Assembly: GCF_003148565.1 (NCBI RefSeq)
Contig: NZ_QGGL01000008.1
Location: 157,586-221,585, forward strand
Direction: 5' to 3'
Source: Tumebacillus permanentifrigoris
Lineage (GTDB): Bacteria; Bacillota; Bacilli; Tumebacillales; Tumebacillaceae
DNA length: 64,000 nt
The notes beneath the pieces were generated by a model. That model made no database searches. It was not told where the DNA came from and saw only the letters and a program-made list of their open reading frames with translations. A program made the position numbers and the translations under genes. Position 1 is the first letter of the stretch; every line of letters begins with the position of its first letter. Below are positions 25,932-34,160 of this stretch, piece after piece.

Positions 25932-27035
25932 TTGAAAGAACGTGATCAGGCTGCCTATCGTGCGGTGGCCGAAGAAGTAGCAAAGTTGGCATCGTTGGTG
26001 CAGGACAGTCATCAGCATCAACAGGAGTTTCTCACCGAAGCCTATCGATTGCTCCAAGCGCAGTCTCGCGAGGTGGAAGACCTACGAAACCGCGCCGTTT
26101 CAACAGAAGCGATCCTCGCTAAACTCGATGAGATCGGCAAGTATCTGGTCGGGCTCTCGAAGTATGTGACGATCAACGTGCAGAAAATCGAAGAGACCGA
26201 AACGCAAGCGGACGTCCAAGCCTATGAATCAAAACCAGGGCTGGTACCAGGCGGGCCGGGGATGACGCCGAACCCGCAGTTGGAACCGAGCACACAGCTA
26301 CAGCCGAACACCCAGCTACAACCGAACACATCGCAGCTACTGCCGGACGTCGAAGCGGTGCCTGCGTCGGAGGGGCCGATGGGGGATATCCCGATCTCGG
26401 AGGGGTTGGAGCAAGACGCCGTCCCTGTGCTGAAACCACTCCACCCGCCAACTCACGAACCGCGGGCGAACATCCGATTTCTGCACGCGTCACCGGATGC
26501 AGGTCATGTAGATATCTACGTAGACGGCAAAAAATTTGCCAGCGATGTCGCGTTTGAAGGGGTCACGCCCTACCTCCCGATCCCCCCCGGTCGTCGGCGC
26601 ATCCAAGTCTTCCCGGCGCGCAAGTCTGCGGGAGCCTTGGTCGATACAGTTGCTCAACTGCAACCCACCGGGCATTATACAGTCGCGGTGGCAGGCTTCC
26701 TGCGCAACATCCGCTCCGTCGTGATCGAGGATCACCAAAAAGGCGCGCGACCGGGCTTTGCACGCGCCAAGATCGTCCACCTCTCGCCAAACGCACCAGC
26801 GGTCGATGTGACCCTGCCGAGCGGCAAGATCTTGATCGGGCACTTGATCTTCAAGCAAAAGTCGCCTTACTTCCAAGTCACCCCCGGCGTTCGCGATCTG
26901 CAACTGCGCGTCGCTGGCAAACCGGATATCGCCCTGCGCGTTCCGTCGATTCGCTTCGACCCGAACGTGACATATACCCTGTACGTTGTCGGAACGGCAG
27001 GCCAACTCAGCACGTTGCTGCTGCCGGAAGCCTGA
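25932..27035 (+). CDS. DUF4397 protein with coiled coil and Pro-rich linker
   Basis: TTG 25932 is preferred because AAGGAGGAGG lies about 7 nt upstream; this gives 367 residues. An N-terminal coiled coil (about 1-90) is followed by a proline/glutamine-rich linker with repeated TQLQPN units (about 115-155). A C-terminal DUF4397 region (about 185-365) has two Ig-like modules, recognisable from RFLHASPDAGHVDIYVDGKK and HLSPNAPAVDVTLPSG. DUF4397 proteins are normally secreted, yet no signal peptide is present with either possible start. That would fit a spore-surface protein assembled from the mother cell, but this is speculation. It may be cotranscribed with cls. Confidence 0.8.
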   Translation: MKERDQAAYRAVAEEVAKLASLVQDSHQHQQEFLTEAYRLLQAQSREVEDLRNRAVSTEAILAKLDEIGKYLVGLSKYVTINVQKIEETETQADVQAYESKPGLVPGGPGMTPNPQLEPSTQLQPNTQLQPNTSQLLPDVEAVPASEGPMGDIPISEGLEQDAVPVLKPLHPPTHEPRANIRFLHASPDAGHVDIYVDGKKFASDVAFEGVTPYLPIPPGRRRIQVFPARKSAGALVDTVAQLQPTGHYTVAVAGFLRNIRSVVIEDHQKGARPGFARAKIVHLSPNAPAVDVTLPSGKILIGHLIFKQKSPYFQVTPGVRDLQLRVAGKPDIALRVPSIRFDPNVTYTLYVVGTAGQLSTLLLPEA

Positions 27036-27042
27036 TCTCGTG

Positions 27043-27083
27043 AAAAAAGACCAAGTTCGCAGCGGGCGTGCTTGGTCTTTTTT
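27043..27083 (+). terminator. terminator after the DUF4397 gene
   Basis: AAAAGACCAAG/CTTGGTCTTTT stem followed by T6. Confidence 0.85.
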
Positions 27084-27158
27084 GTGTGAAGAGGGCAACC
27101 TAGTGAGGTAGCGAACTTGGTTTTTAGATGAATGGATGAGCTTGGAGGGAGATTCGGA

Positions 27159-28025
27159 ATGATCAGACAACCGTTCGGACGCACGGGCTGGGACGTACCG
27201 CTGTTGAGTTTTGGCGCGCAACGCATCGTGGATGAGCACCATTGCACGGAGGAGGAAGGCATCCAGATCGTCCAGACAGCGTTGGAACGCGGCATCACCT
27301 ACTTTGACACCGCCCCAAGTTATTCGGATGGGCAATCGGAGTATCGCCTCGGTCTCGCCTTGCAAGGGGGTCGTCGGGATCGAGCGCACATCGCGACCAA
27401 AACGCACGACCGTACCCGCGATGGTTCCTTGAAGCTGTTGGAGGGCAGTTTGCAGCGACTACAGACTGACCATGTCGAGGAATGGCGACTGCACAACATC
27501 GTGACGGTGGAGGAGCTGGACGCGATTTTTGCCAAAGGTGGGGCGATGGAAGCCCTACAGGAGATGCAAGCCCAAGGTGTGGTCAAGAAACTCAGCATCA
27601 GTGGACACACCAACCCGCAAGTGCTGGTCGAGGCGTTGCGCCGCTTTGATTTCGACAGTGCGTTGGTCGCCCTCTCTGCGCTCGACCACCATATCTATTC
27701 GTTCGCTCACGAGTTCTTGCCGTTGGCGCGCGAGAAGGGGGTGGCGGTGGTCGGCATGAAAGTGATGGCACTCGGCAAACTGGCGCAGTGGTATGAAAAA
27801 GCGCTGCGTTACACGCTCACGCTCCCGATCGCCACGACGATTGTCGGGATGGAAACGATGGAACAACTGGAGCGCAACCTATCTGTCGCGGAGCACTTCA
27901 CGCCGATGGATGAACTCGAACGCCTCGAATTCTGGAAGGAGATCATGCACCTCGCGATCCCGGAGACCCTCCCGTGGAAAGCGGAGCAGTGGGGTGGCGA
28001 TCAGTGGTACAGACGCAACGCCTAG
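27159..28025 (+). CDS. aldo/keto reductase
   Basis: The 288-residue TIM-barrel oxidoreductase uses NAD(P)H on aldehydes or ketones. The catalytic tetrad is visible: Asp and Tyr in TYFDTAPSYSDGQSE, Lys in IATKTHD and His in EEWRLHNIV. The ATG at 27159 has GGAGGGAG 8 nt upstream; the longer frame would place the ribosome site inside the coding region. It is monocistronic with a terminator shared with the convergent ricF. The substrate is unknown. Confidence 0.9.
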   Translation: MIRQPFGRTGWDVPLLSFGAQRIVDEHHCTEEEGIQIVQTALERGITYFDTAPSYSDGQSEYRLGLALQGGRRDRAHIATKTHDRTRDGSLKLLEGSLQRLQTDHVEEWRLHNIVTVEELDAIFAKGGAMEALQEMQAQGVVKKLSISGHTNPQVLVEALRRFDFDSALVALSALDHHIYSFAHEFLPLAREKGVAVVGMKVMALGKLAQWYEKALRYTLTLPIATTIVGMETMEQLERNLSVAEHFTPMDELERLEFWKEIMHLAIPETLPWKAEQWGGDQWYRRNA

Positions 28026-28026
28026 T

Positions 28027-28063
28027 AAAAAAAGGCCCCAGCGATAGTCGCTGGAGCCTTTTC
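28027..28063. terminator. terminator between aldo/keto reductase and ricF
   Basis: AAAAGGCCCCAGCGA/TCGCTGGAGCCTTTT stem with A and T runs on either side, usable in both directions. Confidence 0.8.
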
Positions 28064-28075
28064 TGATCAGGTCGT

Positions 28076-28525
28076 CTATCTGCCGCAACCGCCAGCCGAA
28101 CCGCAGCTGCCACAACCGCCGCCGGAGGAACTGGCGCTCGGGTCTTCGCTTTTCTCAACCGGGACATCTGGGGCAATCGTGTTGACGATGGTTTGCAGGA
28201 CGCCTTGGACGATGTCGTTGACTTCCTCCTGCGCTTCCTTGAACTCATCGATCAGCGGGATCTGCGCGATCCGCTCCAGCACATCGTCGTACTCTTGCTT
28301 CGCCTTGTCAGACTTCGGGTGTTCGTACCCATGACGCAGCGAGGTTTGGGAGTAGGCGTTGCGTTTCGCCCGCACGACGAACATCAGCGCTTGTGCGTCC
28401 GCGTGGCGGTTGATTTTATCTTCAGCTTGGCGGAAGCGTTGCATCTCTTCCGACTGGGTCAGCATGTGTGCGAGGTGTAGGGCTTTATCTAAAATATGGC
28501 TTCGTTGATCCACAGCAGCATTCAT
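28076..28525 (-). CDS. ricF: YlbF/RicF family regulator with C-terminal cysteine cluster
   Basis: The 149-residue protein is mostly helical (about 1-120). Its glycine-rich tail GGGCGSCGSAGGCGR bears three cysteines. In Bacillus, RicF (YlbF) with RicA (YmcA) and RicT (YaaT) forms a complex that binds two [4Fe-4S] clusters and acts with RNase Y in mRNA maturation, affecting sporulation, competence and biofilm. The cysteine-rich tail fits cluster ligation. RicF paralogs without the tail are common, so assignment as ricF rather than another YlbF/YmcA-family member rests on the tail. AGGAGG-type bases precede the ATG. It is divergent from the 83-residue gene. Confidence 0.82.
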   Translation of the reverse strand: MNAAVDQRSHILDKALHLAHMLTQSEEMQRFRQAEDKINRHADAQALMFVVRAKRNAYSQTSLRHGYEHPKSDKAKQEYDDVLERIAQIPLIDEFKEAQEEVNDIVQGVLQTIVNTIAPDVPVEKSEDPSASSSGGGCGSCGSAGGCGR

Positions 28526-28610
28526 TGCGTTTCAACCTCCTTATCCTTCTATTGTACCTGAAAATCGGGTAGATTAGAGGGAGTTCCAAAAAGTTTGGAG
28601 GGGAAATATT

Positions 28611-28862
28611 TTGGCGAGATTGGAAATCGAACTTCGCGCGTATGCCACCGAACTGGCCATACACGTTCCCGGAGGTTATTCGGCGGAGGATTTCTATGAC
28701 TTCCTACGCAACCTATACAACGCCTCCGTCCGCCACCACGGGGAAGAGACGGTGGAGCAGATGAGCGATGAGACGGTGTTGAAAGTTCTCAAATCACAGG
28801 TGCGCGAACTCATACAATTGAAGCGAATTGGTAAGTTGCTGGTAAGGCGCGATCGGATCTAG
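28611..28862 (+). CDS. 83-residue protein of unknown function
   Basis: Starts at TTG 28611 with GGAGGGG 8 nt upstream. The product is soluble, with an alpha/beta feel (LEIELRAYATELAIHVPGG at the start, then amphipathic helices) and a basic C-terminal end. No motif is recognised. It is divergent from ricF and followed by the candidate ncRNA promoter. Confidence 0.7.
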   Translation: MARLEIELRAYATELAIHVPGGYSAEDFYDFLRNLYNASVRHHGEETVEQMSDETVLKVLKSQVRELIQLKRIGKLLVRRDRI

Positions 28863-28882
28863 ATTTGTGATGATTCCTATGC

Positions 28883-28888
28883 TATACT
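28883..28888 (+). promoter_or_regulatory. extended -10 promoter of the candidate ncRNA
   Basis: TG-C-TATACT is an extended -10; transcription would start near 28895. A weak -35 (TAGATT, 17-bp spacer) is present. Confidence 0.55.
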
Positions 28889-28894
28889 GAACTC

Positions 28895-29009
28895 AATGAG
28901 CCGACATGATTTACTATGCGGAGTTCGCACTTGCAGTAGGGTTGTGGAACCCTAAGTGACGAACAGGACGAAAGCGGGCCGATCGTTTCGACGATCGTGC
29001 CCGCTTTTT
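28895..29009 (+). ncRNA. candidate free-standing structured small RNA
   Basis: About 115 nt lie between an extended -10 promoter and a strong terminator, with no coding gene following on this strand for nearly 400 nt. The centre folds as a long hairpin. GTTCG (28923-28927) pairs with CGAAC (28960-28964), CACTT pairs with AAGTG across a bulged A, an unpaired GCAG follows on the 5' side, and TAGGGTT pairs with AACCCTA around a GTGG loop. It does not match SRP RNA, 6S RNA, tmRNA or a riboswitch class I can recall. Function is unknown; a trans-acting sRNA is the simplest idea. It could alternatively be a leader, but no reading frame follows. Confidence 0.55.
28972..29009 (+). terminator. terminator of the candidate ncRNA
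   Basis: GCGGGC ... CGATCGT/ACGATCG ... GCCCGC stem followed by T5. It also faces the convergent membrane-protein gene. Confidence 0.85.
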
Positions 29010-29013
29010 ATTT

Positions 29014-29310
29014 TTATATGCGTTTTGCCTGCCACGTGCGACTGGTCGCGACCAGCAGGCGGTAGACGCTGTACACGCCGATGTAGCCGGTGGTCACGAG
29101 AAACAGCGGGTCCATGAAGATCTCGTGGACATGTGTGGTGAATTCGGTGCTTTCCTGCTTGATTTCCAACACGGCGAGTCCGGCTGCGATGTTGGCGAGC
29201 AGCACGGACAGCGCGGCGATCAGGTCAAAAACGGCGGCCAAGGGCCTATGCCGTAGGACAAACATACAGATGGGCACCAAAATCGTCCCGAGGATCAACA
29301 CCAATTGCAC
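29014..29310 (-). CDS. small three-helix membrane protein of unknown function
   Basis: The GTG at 29310 is chosen because AGGAGG lies 8 nt upstream; this gives 98 residues. Three transmembrane helices are predicted at about 2-18, 24-44 and 65-85, with a basic C-terminal tail. No family motif is recognised. It is divergent from the glutaredoxin-like gene. Confidence 0.7.
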   Translation of the reverse strand: MQLVLILGTILVPICMFVLRHRPLAAVFDLIAALSVLLANIAAGLAVLEIKQESTEFTTHVHEIFMDPLFLVTTGYIGVYSVYRLLVATSRTWQAKRI

Positions 29311-29401
29311 CGGCACCGCCTCCTGCTTCACAGCTTGGTGTGAGTAGGTTTTGCTAGGGGCGGGGCAGTTATGTATAGTGAGAGGGAAGGAGTGGAGACA
29401 C

Positions 29402-29662
29402 ATGCAACCTTATCACATCACCCTCTTCACCAAGGACGGCTGCACGCTCTGTGTGAAGGCGAAAACGATCTTGGATCGGTTGAGCCTTTTTTACCCGCTG
29501 GTGGTGGAGGAATTCGACATTACGACCGATGACGCGATCGATGCGAAGTATTGGGACAAGATCCCCGTGCTGCACGTGGACGGTGCAGAGGCGTTTGTTT
29601 CGAAGATTTCGGAGCATTGGCTGCGGCGGTACTTCGAGGAACACAAAGCAGGAAAGATGTAG
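29402..29662 (+). CDS. glutaredoxin-like (DUF836) thiol-redox protein
   Basis: The 86-residue thioredoxin-fold protein has an N-terminal ITLFTKDGCTLCVKAK carrying the redox CxxC (Cys14, Cys17) and the cis-proline segment KIPVLHV. This is the compact architecture of DUF836/YruB-like glutaredoxins. AAGGAG lies 9 nt before the ATG at 29402. It is probably a cytoplasmic disulfide reductant; the partner is unknown. uvsE follows 53 nt downstream without a terminator. Confidence 0.85.
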   Translation: MQPYHITLFTKDGCTLCVKAKTILDRLSLFYPLVVEEFDITTDDAIDAKYWDKIPVLHVDGAEAFVSKISEHWLRRYFEEHKAGKM

Positions 29663-29715
29663 TACATATAGTCACCACGCGACGATGGAACACTGTGGTT
29701 GCGAGGTGATTTTTT

Positions 29716-30663
29716 ATGGAAGTGCGAATTGGCTATGTCTCGATTGCGCTGGCGATCTTCAACAACACGCCGAGTTCTACATTCACGTACAAGCTGTTTC
29801 AACAACGCCCCTACGACGAGGCGATGGCGCGGGCGATTGCGGTTGGACGCAAGAACTTGATCGCGACGCAACGCATCCTCTACTTCAATGCCGCGCACGG
29901 GATCAAGCTCCACCGCTTGAGTTCGTCGCTGGTTCCGCTGGCCACCCATCCCGATGTGGGCATCGATGTGCGGGCCACTTACGCCGAGGAATTGAAGGCA
30001 CTCGGTGACTTCGCCAAGCAACACGACATGCGCTTGACGATGCATCCCAACCAATTCACACTGCTCAATGGAGCAGACCACGTCACAGCAGCCGCGTTGA
30101 AGGACTTGGCGTACCATACCGACCTGCTCGATGGCATGGGGCTGGACGAGCAGCACAAAGTCAACATCCACATCGGTGGTGCCTACGGGGACAAGGCAAA
30201 AGCGGTGCAAAAACTCTACGAAAACTTCCCGCAAGTGCCGGACAACGTGCGCAAACGGCTGACGTTTGAAAATGACGACAAGACCTACACTGTGACAGAA
30301 ACCCTCGCAGCCTGTGAAAAAATCGGCCAGCCGATGATGCTCGACATCCACCACGATTGGTGCAACCCAAGCGACTCAACTCCGATCGAACTCCTGCCGC
30401 GCATCCACGCGACTTGGGGCCACACACCGATGAAAATCCACGTCTCCTCACCCAAGGACGTAAGCGACTTCCGCGCACACAGCGAGTTTATCGACCCAGA
30501 ACGCTTGCTGATGTTCCTGAAAGCTTGCAAAGCGGCGGGACTGCCGCGCATCGATGTGATGGTCGAAGCCAAGCAAAAAGACTTCGCCTGCCTGAAACTC
30601 GCAGCAGACCTCGGAAAAGTTCGGGGCATCAAGCGGGTGGATGGGGCTGTATTGGAAATGTAG
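29716..30663 (+). CDS. uvsE: UV DNA damage endonuclease UvsE
   Basis: The 315-residue TIM-barrel, metal-dependent endonuclease nicks DNA 5' of UV photoproducts as an alternative to nucleotide excision repair. Recognisable parts are RIGYVSIAL at the start, RLTMHPNQFTLLN, LTFENDDKTYTV, MLDIHHDWCNPS and IDVMVEAKQKD, which supply the conserved His, Glu and Asp metal ligands and the catalytic lysine. GAGGTGA precedes the ATG. Such enzymes are frequent in spore formers. It is possibly cotranscribed with the upstream glutaredoxin-like gene. Confidence 0.93.
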   Translation: MEVRIGYVSIALAIFNNTPSSTFTYKLFQQRPYDEAMARAIAVGRKNLIATQRILYFNAAHGIKLHRLSSSLVPLATHPDVGIDVRATYAEELKALGDFAKQHDMRLTMHPNQFTLLNGADHVTAAALKDLAYHTDLLDGMGLDEQHKVNIHIGGAYGDKAKAVQKLYENFPQVPDNVRKRLTFENDDKTYTVTETLAACEKIGQPMMLDIHHDWCNPSDSTPIELLPRIHATWGHTPMKIHVSSPKDVSDFRAHSEFIDPERLLMFLKACKAAGLPRIDVMVEAKQKDFACLKLAADLGKVRGIKRVDGAVLEM

Positions 30664-30665
30664 GG

Positions 30666-30694
30666 ATCTCCTGCCAGTTGTAGCAGGAGATTTT
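30666..30694 (+). terminator. weak terminator after uvsE
   Basis: ATCTCCTGC/GCAGGAGAT perfect stem but only a TTT tail. Confidence 0.55.
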
Positions 30695-30724
30695 GGCGGT
30701 CGTGCGTTCAGCATCAATTGACCC

Positions 30725-30754
30725 TTTACAAACAGTTTGTCCCAAGACTACAAT
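30725..30754 (+). promoter_or_regulatory. promoter of the ykoEDC operon
   Basis: TTTACA and TACAAT are separated by 18 bp, about 25 nt upstream of the riboswitch. Confidence 0.65.
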
Positions 30755-30785
30755 AGGGGAGTACAAAAACTGAATATGAGCAGTT

Positions 30786-30877
30786 GCTAGGGGTGCCGTA
30801 CATAGGCTGAGAAGCGTTTGCAATAGCGCTAACCCTCTTGACTCGATCCTGGGTAATACCGGCGTGAGGAAGTGACA
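30786..30877 (+). promoter_or_regulatory. TPP riboswitch (THI box)
   Basis: The conserved elements appear in order: AGGGGTGCC, GGCTGAGA, ACCCT, GATCCTGGGTAAT and GCGTGAGGAAG. The aptamer senses thiamine pyrophosphate and controls the downstream thiamine-precursor transporter through the terminator at 30937-30969. Confidence 0.95.
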
Positions 30878-30936
30878 TTGACTGCGACAGACGTGTGCCT
30901 TTTTGTGGGACGGGTTTGTCGAAACGTGTCTATATC

Positions 30937-30969
30937 ATCTCCTGCCGGGCGACCGGGAGGAGATTTTTT
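30937..30969 (+). terminator. riboswitch-controlled terminator
   Basis: ATCTCCTGCCGG-gcga-CCGGGAGGAGAT followed by T6, 47 nt before the ykoE start. It is the expression platform expected to form when TPP is bound. Confidence 0.85.
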
Positions 30970-31015
30970 GATGCAACCGACTCGTCAGTTTGAACTGACC
31001 AAAGGGGGAGTAGAC

Positions 31016-31603
31016 ATGAAGACTAGTCGTGTCGTGAACTTCAGAGAAATCATGATCACCGTGATCCTCTCGATGATTTGTGGGGTTGCGTATTTTGGAT
31101 GGGGCTTTTTCTACAACGTGTTGGATGCCGCGTTGCCGTCCTCGACGGAATTGATCTACGGACTGTGGTTCGTGGCTTCGATCATCACCGCGTATATCGT
31201 TCAGAAACCGGGCGTGGCGATGCTGTCCGAAGTGGCCGCTGCGTTTGTCGAGATGATTTTTGGCGGGCAATGGGGTCTGAGCACGTTGGTGTTCGGCTTG
31301 ATCCAAGGCGCTGCAGCTGAACTTATTTTCGCGGGTTTCCGCTATCGTTCCTTTCACTTGGGTGTTGTGGTGCTGGCCGGTATGGCATCGGCAGCCGCAA
31401 GTATTCCGATCGACTACTACCAAGGCTACATCGGCGATCTGACCACCGGCATGCTGGTGCTCAAAATCGTGCTACGCCTGCTCTCGGGTGCAATCCTTGC
31501 AGGTGTGCTCGGCAAAGTGGTCGGCGATCTGCTGGCAAAAACGGGCGTGCTGAACTCCTATCTGTTGGTCCGTAGCAAGTCGGACCGCAAACCTGCTTTT
31601 TAA
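31016..31603 (+). CDS. ykoE: ECF transporter S component for hydroxymethylpyrimidine, YkoE
   Basis: The 195-residue, six-helix membrane protein of the YkoE family is the substrate-binding subunit for thiamine precursors (HMP) or thiamine in an ECF transporter. LWFVASIITAYIVQKPGVAML, then EVAAAFVEMIFGGQWG, and GLIQGAAAELIF are characteristic. The ATG at 31016 follows AAAGGGGGAG by 5 nt, downstream of the riboswitch terminator; the longer frame would include riboswitch bases. First gene of ykoE-ykoD-ykoC. The ykoF gene of the Bacillus operon is absent. Confidence 0.92.
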   Translation: MKTSRVVNFREIMITVILSMICGVAYFGWGFFYNVLDAALPSSTELIYGLWFVASIITAYIVQKPGVAMLSEVAAAFVEMIFGGQWGLSTLVFGLIQGAAAELIFAGFRYRSFHLGVVVLAGMASAAASIPIDYYQGYIGDLTTGMLVLKIVLRLLSGAILAGVLGKVVGDLLAKTGVLNSYLLVRSKSDRKPAF

Positions 31604-33343
31604 GTGAATACGTTGACATCCAAGACACCCTTTCTCGCAAGTGAAGGGGTGTCTGTCCAATTTTTTGACCGTGATACGCCCGTGTTGCGGGAGATGAATG
31701 TAGAGATTGCCAAAAACGAAGCTGTGCTGTTGCTAGGTCCTAGCGGGTCGGGCAAGAGCACGCTGTTGCAAGTGTTGTCAGGCATCATCCCGCGCTCGAT
31801 TGAAGCGTGGTTCAAAGGGACGGTGATCCGACCGGAGCGCGTCGGCGTGATGTTCCAAGACCCGGATGCGCAGTTTTGCATGCTGACGGTGGAGGACGAG
31901 ATTGCGTTCTCGTTGGAAAACCGCTTGGTGCCGCGGGCACAGATGCGCGGGATCATCGAGCAAGTGATGCGCGATGTGCGGCTCGAGGTGCCGTTGACGA
32001 CGCCGATCCGCGAATTGTCTGGCGGATTGAAGCAGCGGTTGGCGTTGGCATGTCTGCTGGCGTTGGAGCCGGAGGTGTTGTTCGTCGATGAGCCGACCGC
32101 ACAGCTCGACCCGCTGAACACACAACTGGTCATCGAAGATCTGCGCCGCTTGAAAGGGCAGAAAACGCTGGTGATGATCGAACACAAGCTCGACGGTGTC
32201 GTCGAGTGGGTCGATCGCGTGTTGCTTTTCAACGCCACGGGGCAGTTGGTGGCGCAAGGGAACCCGCGTGAGATTTTGCGCGACCATGCCCAGATGATCC
32301 GCGAGTATGGCATCTGGCAGCCGAAGCTCTGGCCTGTGACCTGGGACGAGATGTTGGCGACGGTGAAGCACCCGCTGGCCGATCGCTTGGAGCATCAACT
32401 GGCGGTACAAGCGAATTCCATAGGTGCAACGCTGGCATCGGACGGCAAACTTCTGGAGCAGACCCAGTCCGATCCGCATGTCTCCAAGGCACCGATCTTG
32501 GAGGTTCGCGAGGCGAGCCTGCGTTACAAAAACGGCCATGTCGTCTGGCAAGGGCTCAACGTGAGCGTACAACCAGGCGAGTGGGTGGCGATTCTCGGAC
32601 CGAATGGGGCGGGCAAGAGCACGTTTTTAAAACTGGTCGGTGGCTTGATTGAGCCGACCAAAGGGCAGGTGCAGGTGAAGGGCAAGACCCTCAGTCGTTA
32701 TCGGACGCCGGAGTTGTATGACACGGTCGGGTTTGTTTTTCAGAATCCGGAGCATCAGTTCATCGCGGACACGGTGTTTGAGGAGGTTGCATTTGGCGGC
32801 AAAGTCGCGGGGTGGGCACAGGAGCGCATCGAGCAAGAGAGCGTGCAACTGCTGACCGACTTCCGCCTGCTCGACCTGCGGGACAAAAACCCGTTCACGC
32901 TCTCCCAAGGGCAGAAGCGCCGCTTGAGTGTCGCGGGAATGCTTTTGAAACGGCAGGAAGTGTTGCTGCTCGACGAGCCGACATTTGGCCAAGATGCGGC
33001 GACGACAGCGGAACTGCTCCAGCGCATGCAAGAGCGCAACGAGGCTGGCACGACGATCCTGATGGCGACACATGACGTGGAATTGGTGGCGGAATACGCC
33101 ACGCGAGTTCTGGTCATCGGTGAAGGGAAGCTCCTCTACGATGGCAGACCACATGCGTTGTTCCAACAACCGGATTTGTTGCAACGAGCCTCGCTGACAG
33201 CACCGCTGGCCTATGAGTACCAACTTCGCAGACGAGAGCAGGCAGCGAAAGACCAAGGTGGACACGATTCCGCTAAGCATGAGGAACCAGCCCTTGTCGG
33301 ACGCAATTCCTCCGAGCAAAAGGAGGGAGATCTCCGTGTCTGA
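31604..33343 (+). CDS. ykoD: ECF transporter fused energizing ATPase, YkoD
   Basis: The 579-residue protein has two ABC ATPase domains in one chain. The first (about 10-240) has GPSGSGKST, signature LSGGLKQRLALA and LFVDEPTAQLD. The second (about 295-530) has GPNGAGKST, LSQGQKRRLSVA and LLLDEPTFGQD. The GTG at 31604 directly follows the ykoE TAA without a separate ribosome site, implying translational coupling. It powers the YkoE/YkoC membrane pair. Confidence 0.92.
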   Translation: MNTLTSKTPFLASEGVSVQFFDRDTPVLREMNVEIAKNEAVLLLGPSGSGKSTLLQVLSGIIPRSIEAWFKGTVIRPERVGVMFQDPDAQFCMLTVEDEIAFSLENRLVPRAQMRGIIEQVMRDVRLEVPLTTPIRELSGGLKQRLALACLLALEPEVLFVDEPTAQLDPLNTQLVIEDLRRLKGQKTLVMIEHKLDGVVEWVDRVLLFNATGQLVAQGNPREILRDHAQMIREYGIWQPKLWPVTWDEMLATVKHPLADRLEHQLAVQANSIGATLASDGKLLEQTQSDPHVSKAPILEVREASLRYKNGHVVWQGLNVSVQPGEWVAILGPNGAGKSTFLKLVGGLIEPTKGQVQVKGKTLSRYRTPELYDTVGFVFQNPEHQFIADTVFEEVAFGGKVAGWAQERIEQESVQLLTDFRLLDLRDKNPFTLSQGQKRRLSVAGMLLKRQEVLLLDEPTFGQDAATTAELLQRMQERNEAGTTILMATHDVELVAEYATRVLVIGEGKLLYDGRPHALFQQPDLLQRASLTAPLAYEYQLRRREQAAKDQGGHDSAKHEEPALVGRNSSEQKEGDLRV

Positions 33344-34127
33344 TCTTTACACGGCGGGTCAAGTGCCCTCGTCCTATGCATCAAGCCTCGTCGTTCGCGT
33401 CAATCCGTCTGTCAAACTGGGGTTGCACTTGCTGTGCATGCTGGTCTTCATCTTTGTCCACGACCCCGTCACTTCCTGTGGCTTGATGCTGATCCCGATG
33501 GTGCTGGCGCTGACCGCCGCACGCATCCCGGTCTGGACGTTTGTGAAACGGATGGCTCCCTTTCTGCTGTTGTTCATCTCGACGACGTGGATTCTCTCCG
33601 CATACGGCAAGGGGGAGACGGTGCTCTGGCACGGCGGTTGGGTCACGATCACGCAGGAAGGCTTGGTCAAAGGCTTGAATATCGGCCTGCGCATGCTCGG
33701 ATTCGTCGCCTATGGAGCGTTGTTCGCGATGACCACGGAAGTGACATTGCTCGCCCTCAGTCTGATGCAACAGTGCAAACTCCCGCCAAAGTTCGGCTAT
33801 GCGCTGCTGGCAGGCTTCCGCTTCCTCCCGATGTTCAAGGAGGAGTACGAGCAGATCAAATCGGCGCATCGTGTGCGAGGTGTCGCCCGCGTACCCGGTC
33901 TGCGCGGCAAATTGGAGACGTTCACGCGCTACACGATTCCACTGCTCGCCCAAGGCATCCGCAAAGCCGAACGCGTCGCGATCGCCCTTGAAGCGCGCGG
34001 GTTTGACGGCACGCATAACCGCACGTTTTACCGCGAACTGCGAGTGGGCGCGAACGACGCGATCTACTTCAGTCTGTTACTCAGCCTGCATCTCCTCGTC
34101 TACCTCGTGCTCACCAAGTTCATATAA
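33336..34127 (+). CDS. ykoC: ECF transporter T component, YkoC
   Basis: The 263-residue, five-to-six-helix EcfT-family transmembrane subunit couples the ATPase to the S component. The two Ala-Arg-Gly-like coupling motifs appear as HRVRGVAR and ALEARGFDG in the cytoplasmic helices. The GTG at 33336 overlaps the ykoD end by 8 nt and has AAAGGAGGGAG upstream. Last gene of the riboswitch operon. Confidence 0.9.
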   Translation: MSDLYTAGQVPSSYASSLVVRVNPSVKLGLHLLCMLVFIFVHDPVTSCGLMLIPMVLALTAARIPVWTFVKRMAPFLLLFISTTWILSAYGKGETVLWHGGWVTITQEGLVKGLNIGLRMLGFVAYGALFAMTTEVTLLALSLMQQCKLPPKFGYALLAGFRFLPMFKEEYEQIKSAHRVRGVARVPGLRGKLETFTRYTIPLLAQGIRKAERVAIALEARGFDGTHNRTFYRELRVGANDAIYFSLLLSLHLLVYLVLTKFI

Positions 34128-34129
34128 AA

Positions 34130-34159
34130 AAAGAGCGGCAACTTGCCCGCTCTTTTTTT
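34130..34159. terminator. terminator between ykoC and the FNT gene
   Basis: AAGAGCGG-caacttgc-CCGCTCTT with A and T runs on both sides. It partly overlaps the end region of the convergent FNT gene. Confidence 0.85.
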
Positions 34160-34160
34160 C

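Noticed and set aside
28895..29009. Assignment of the candidate ncRNA as SRP RNA or 6S RNA
   Set aside because: The SRP apical loop consensus and the 6S open-bubble architecture and length are missing.
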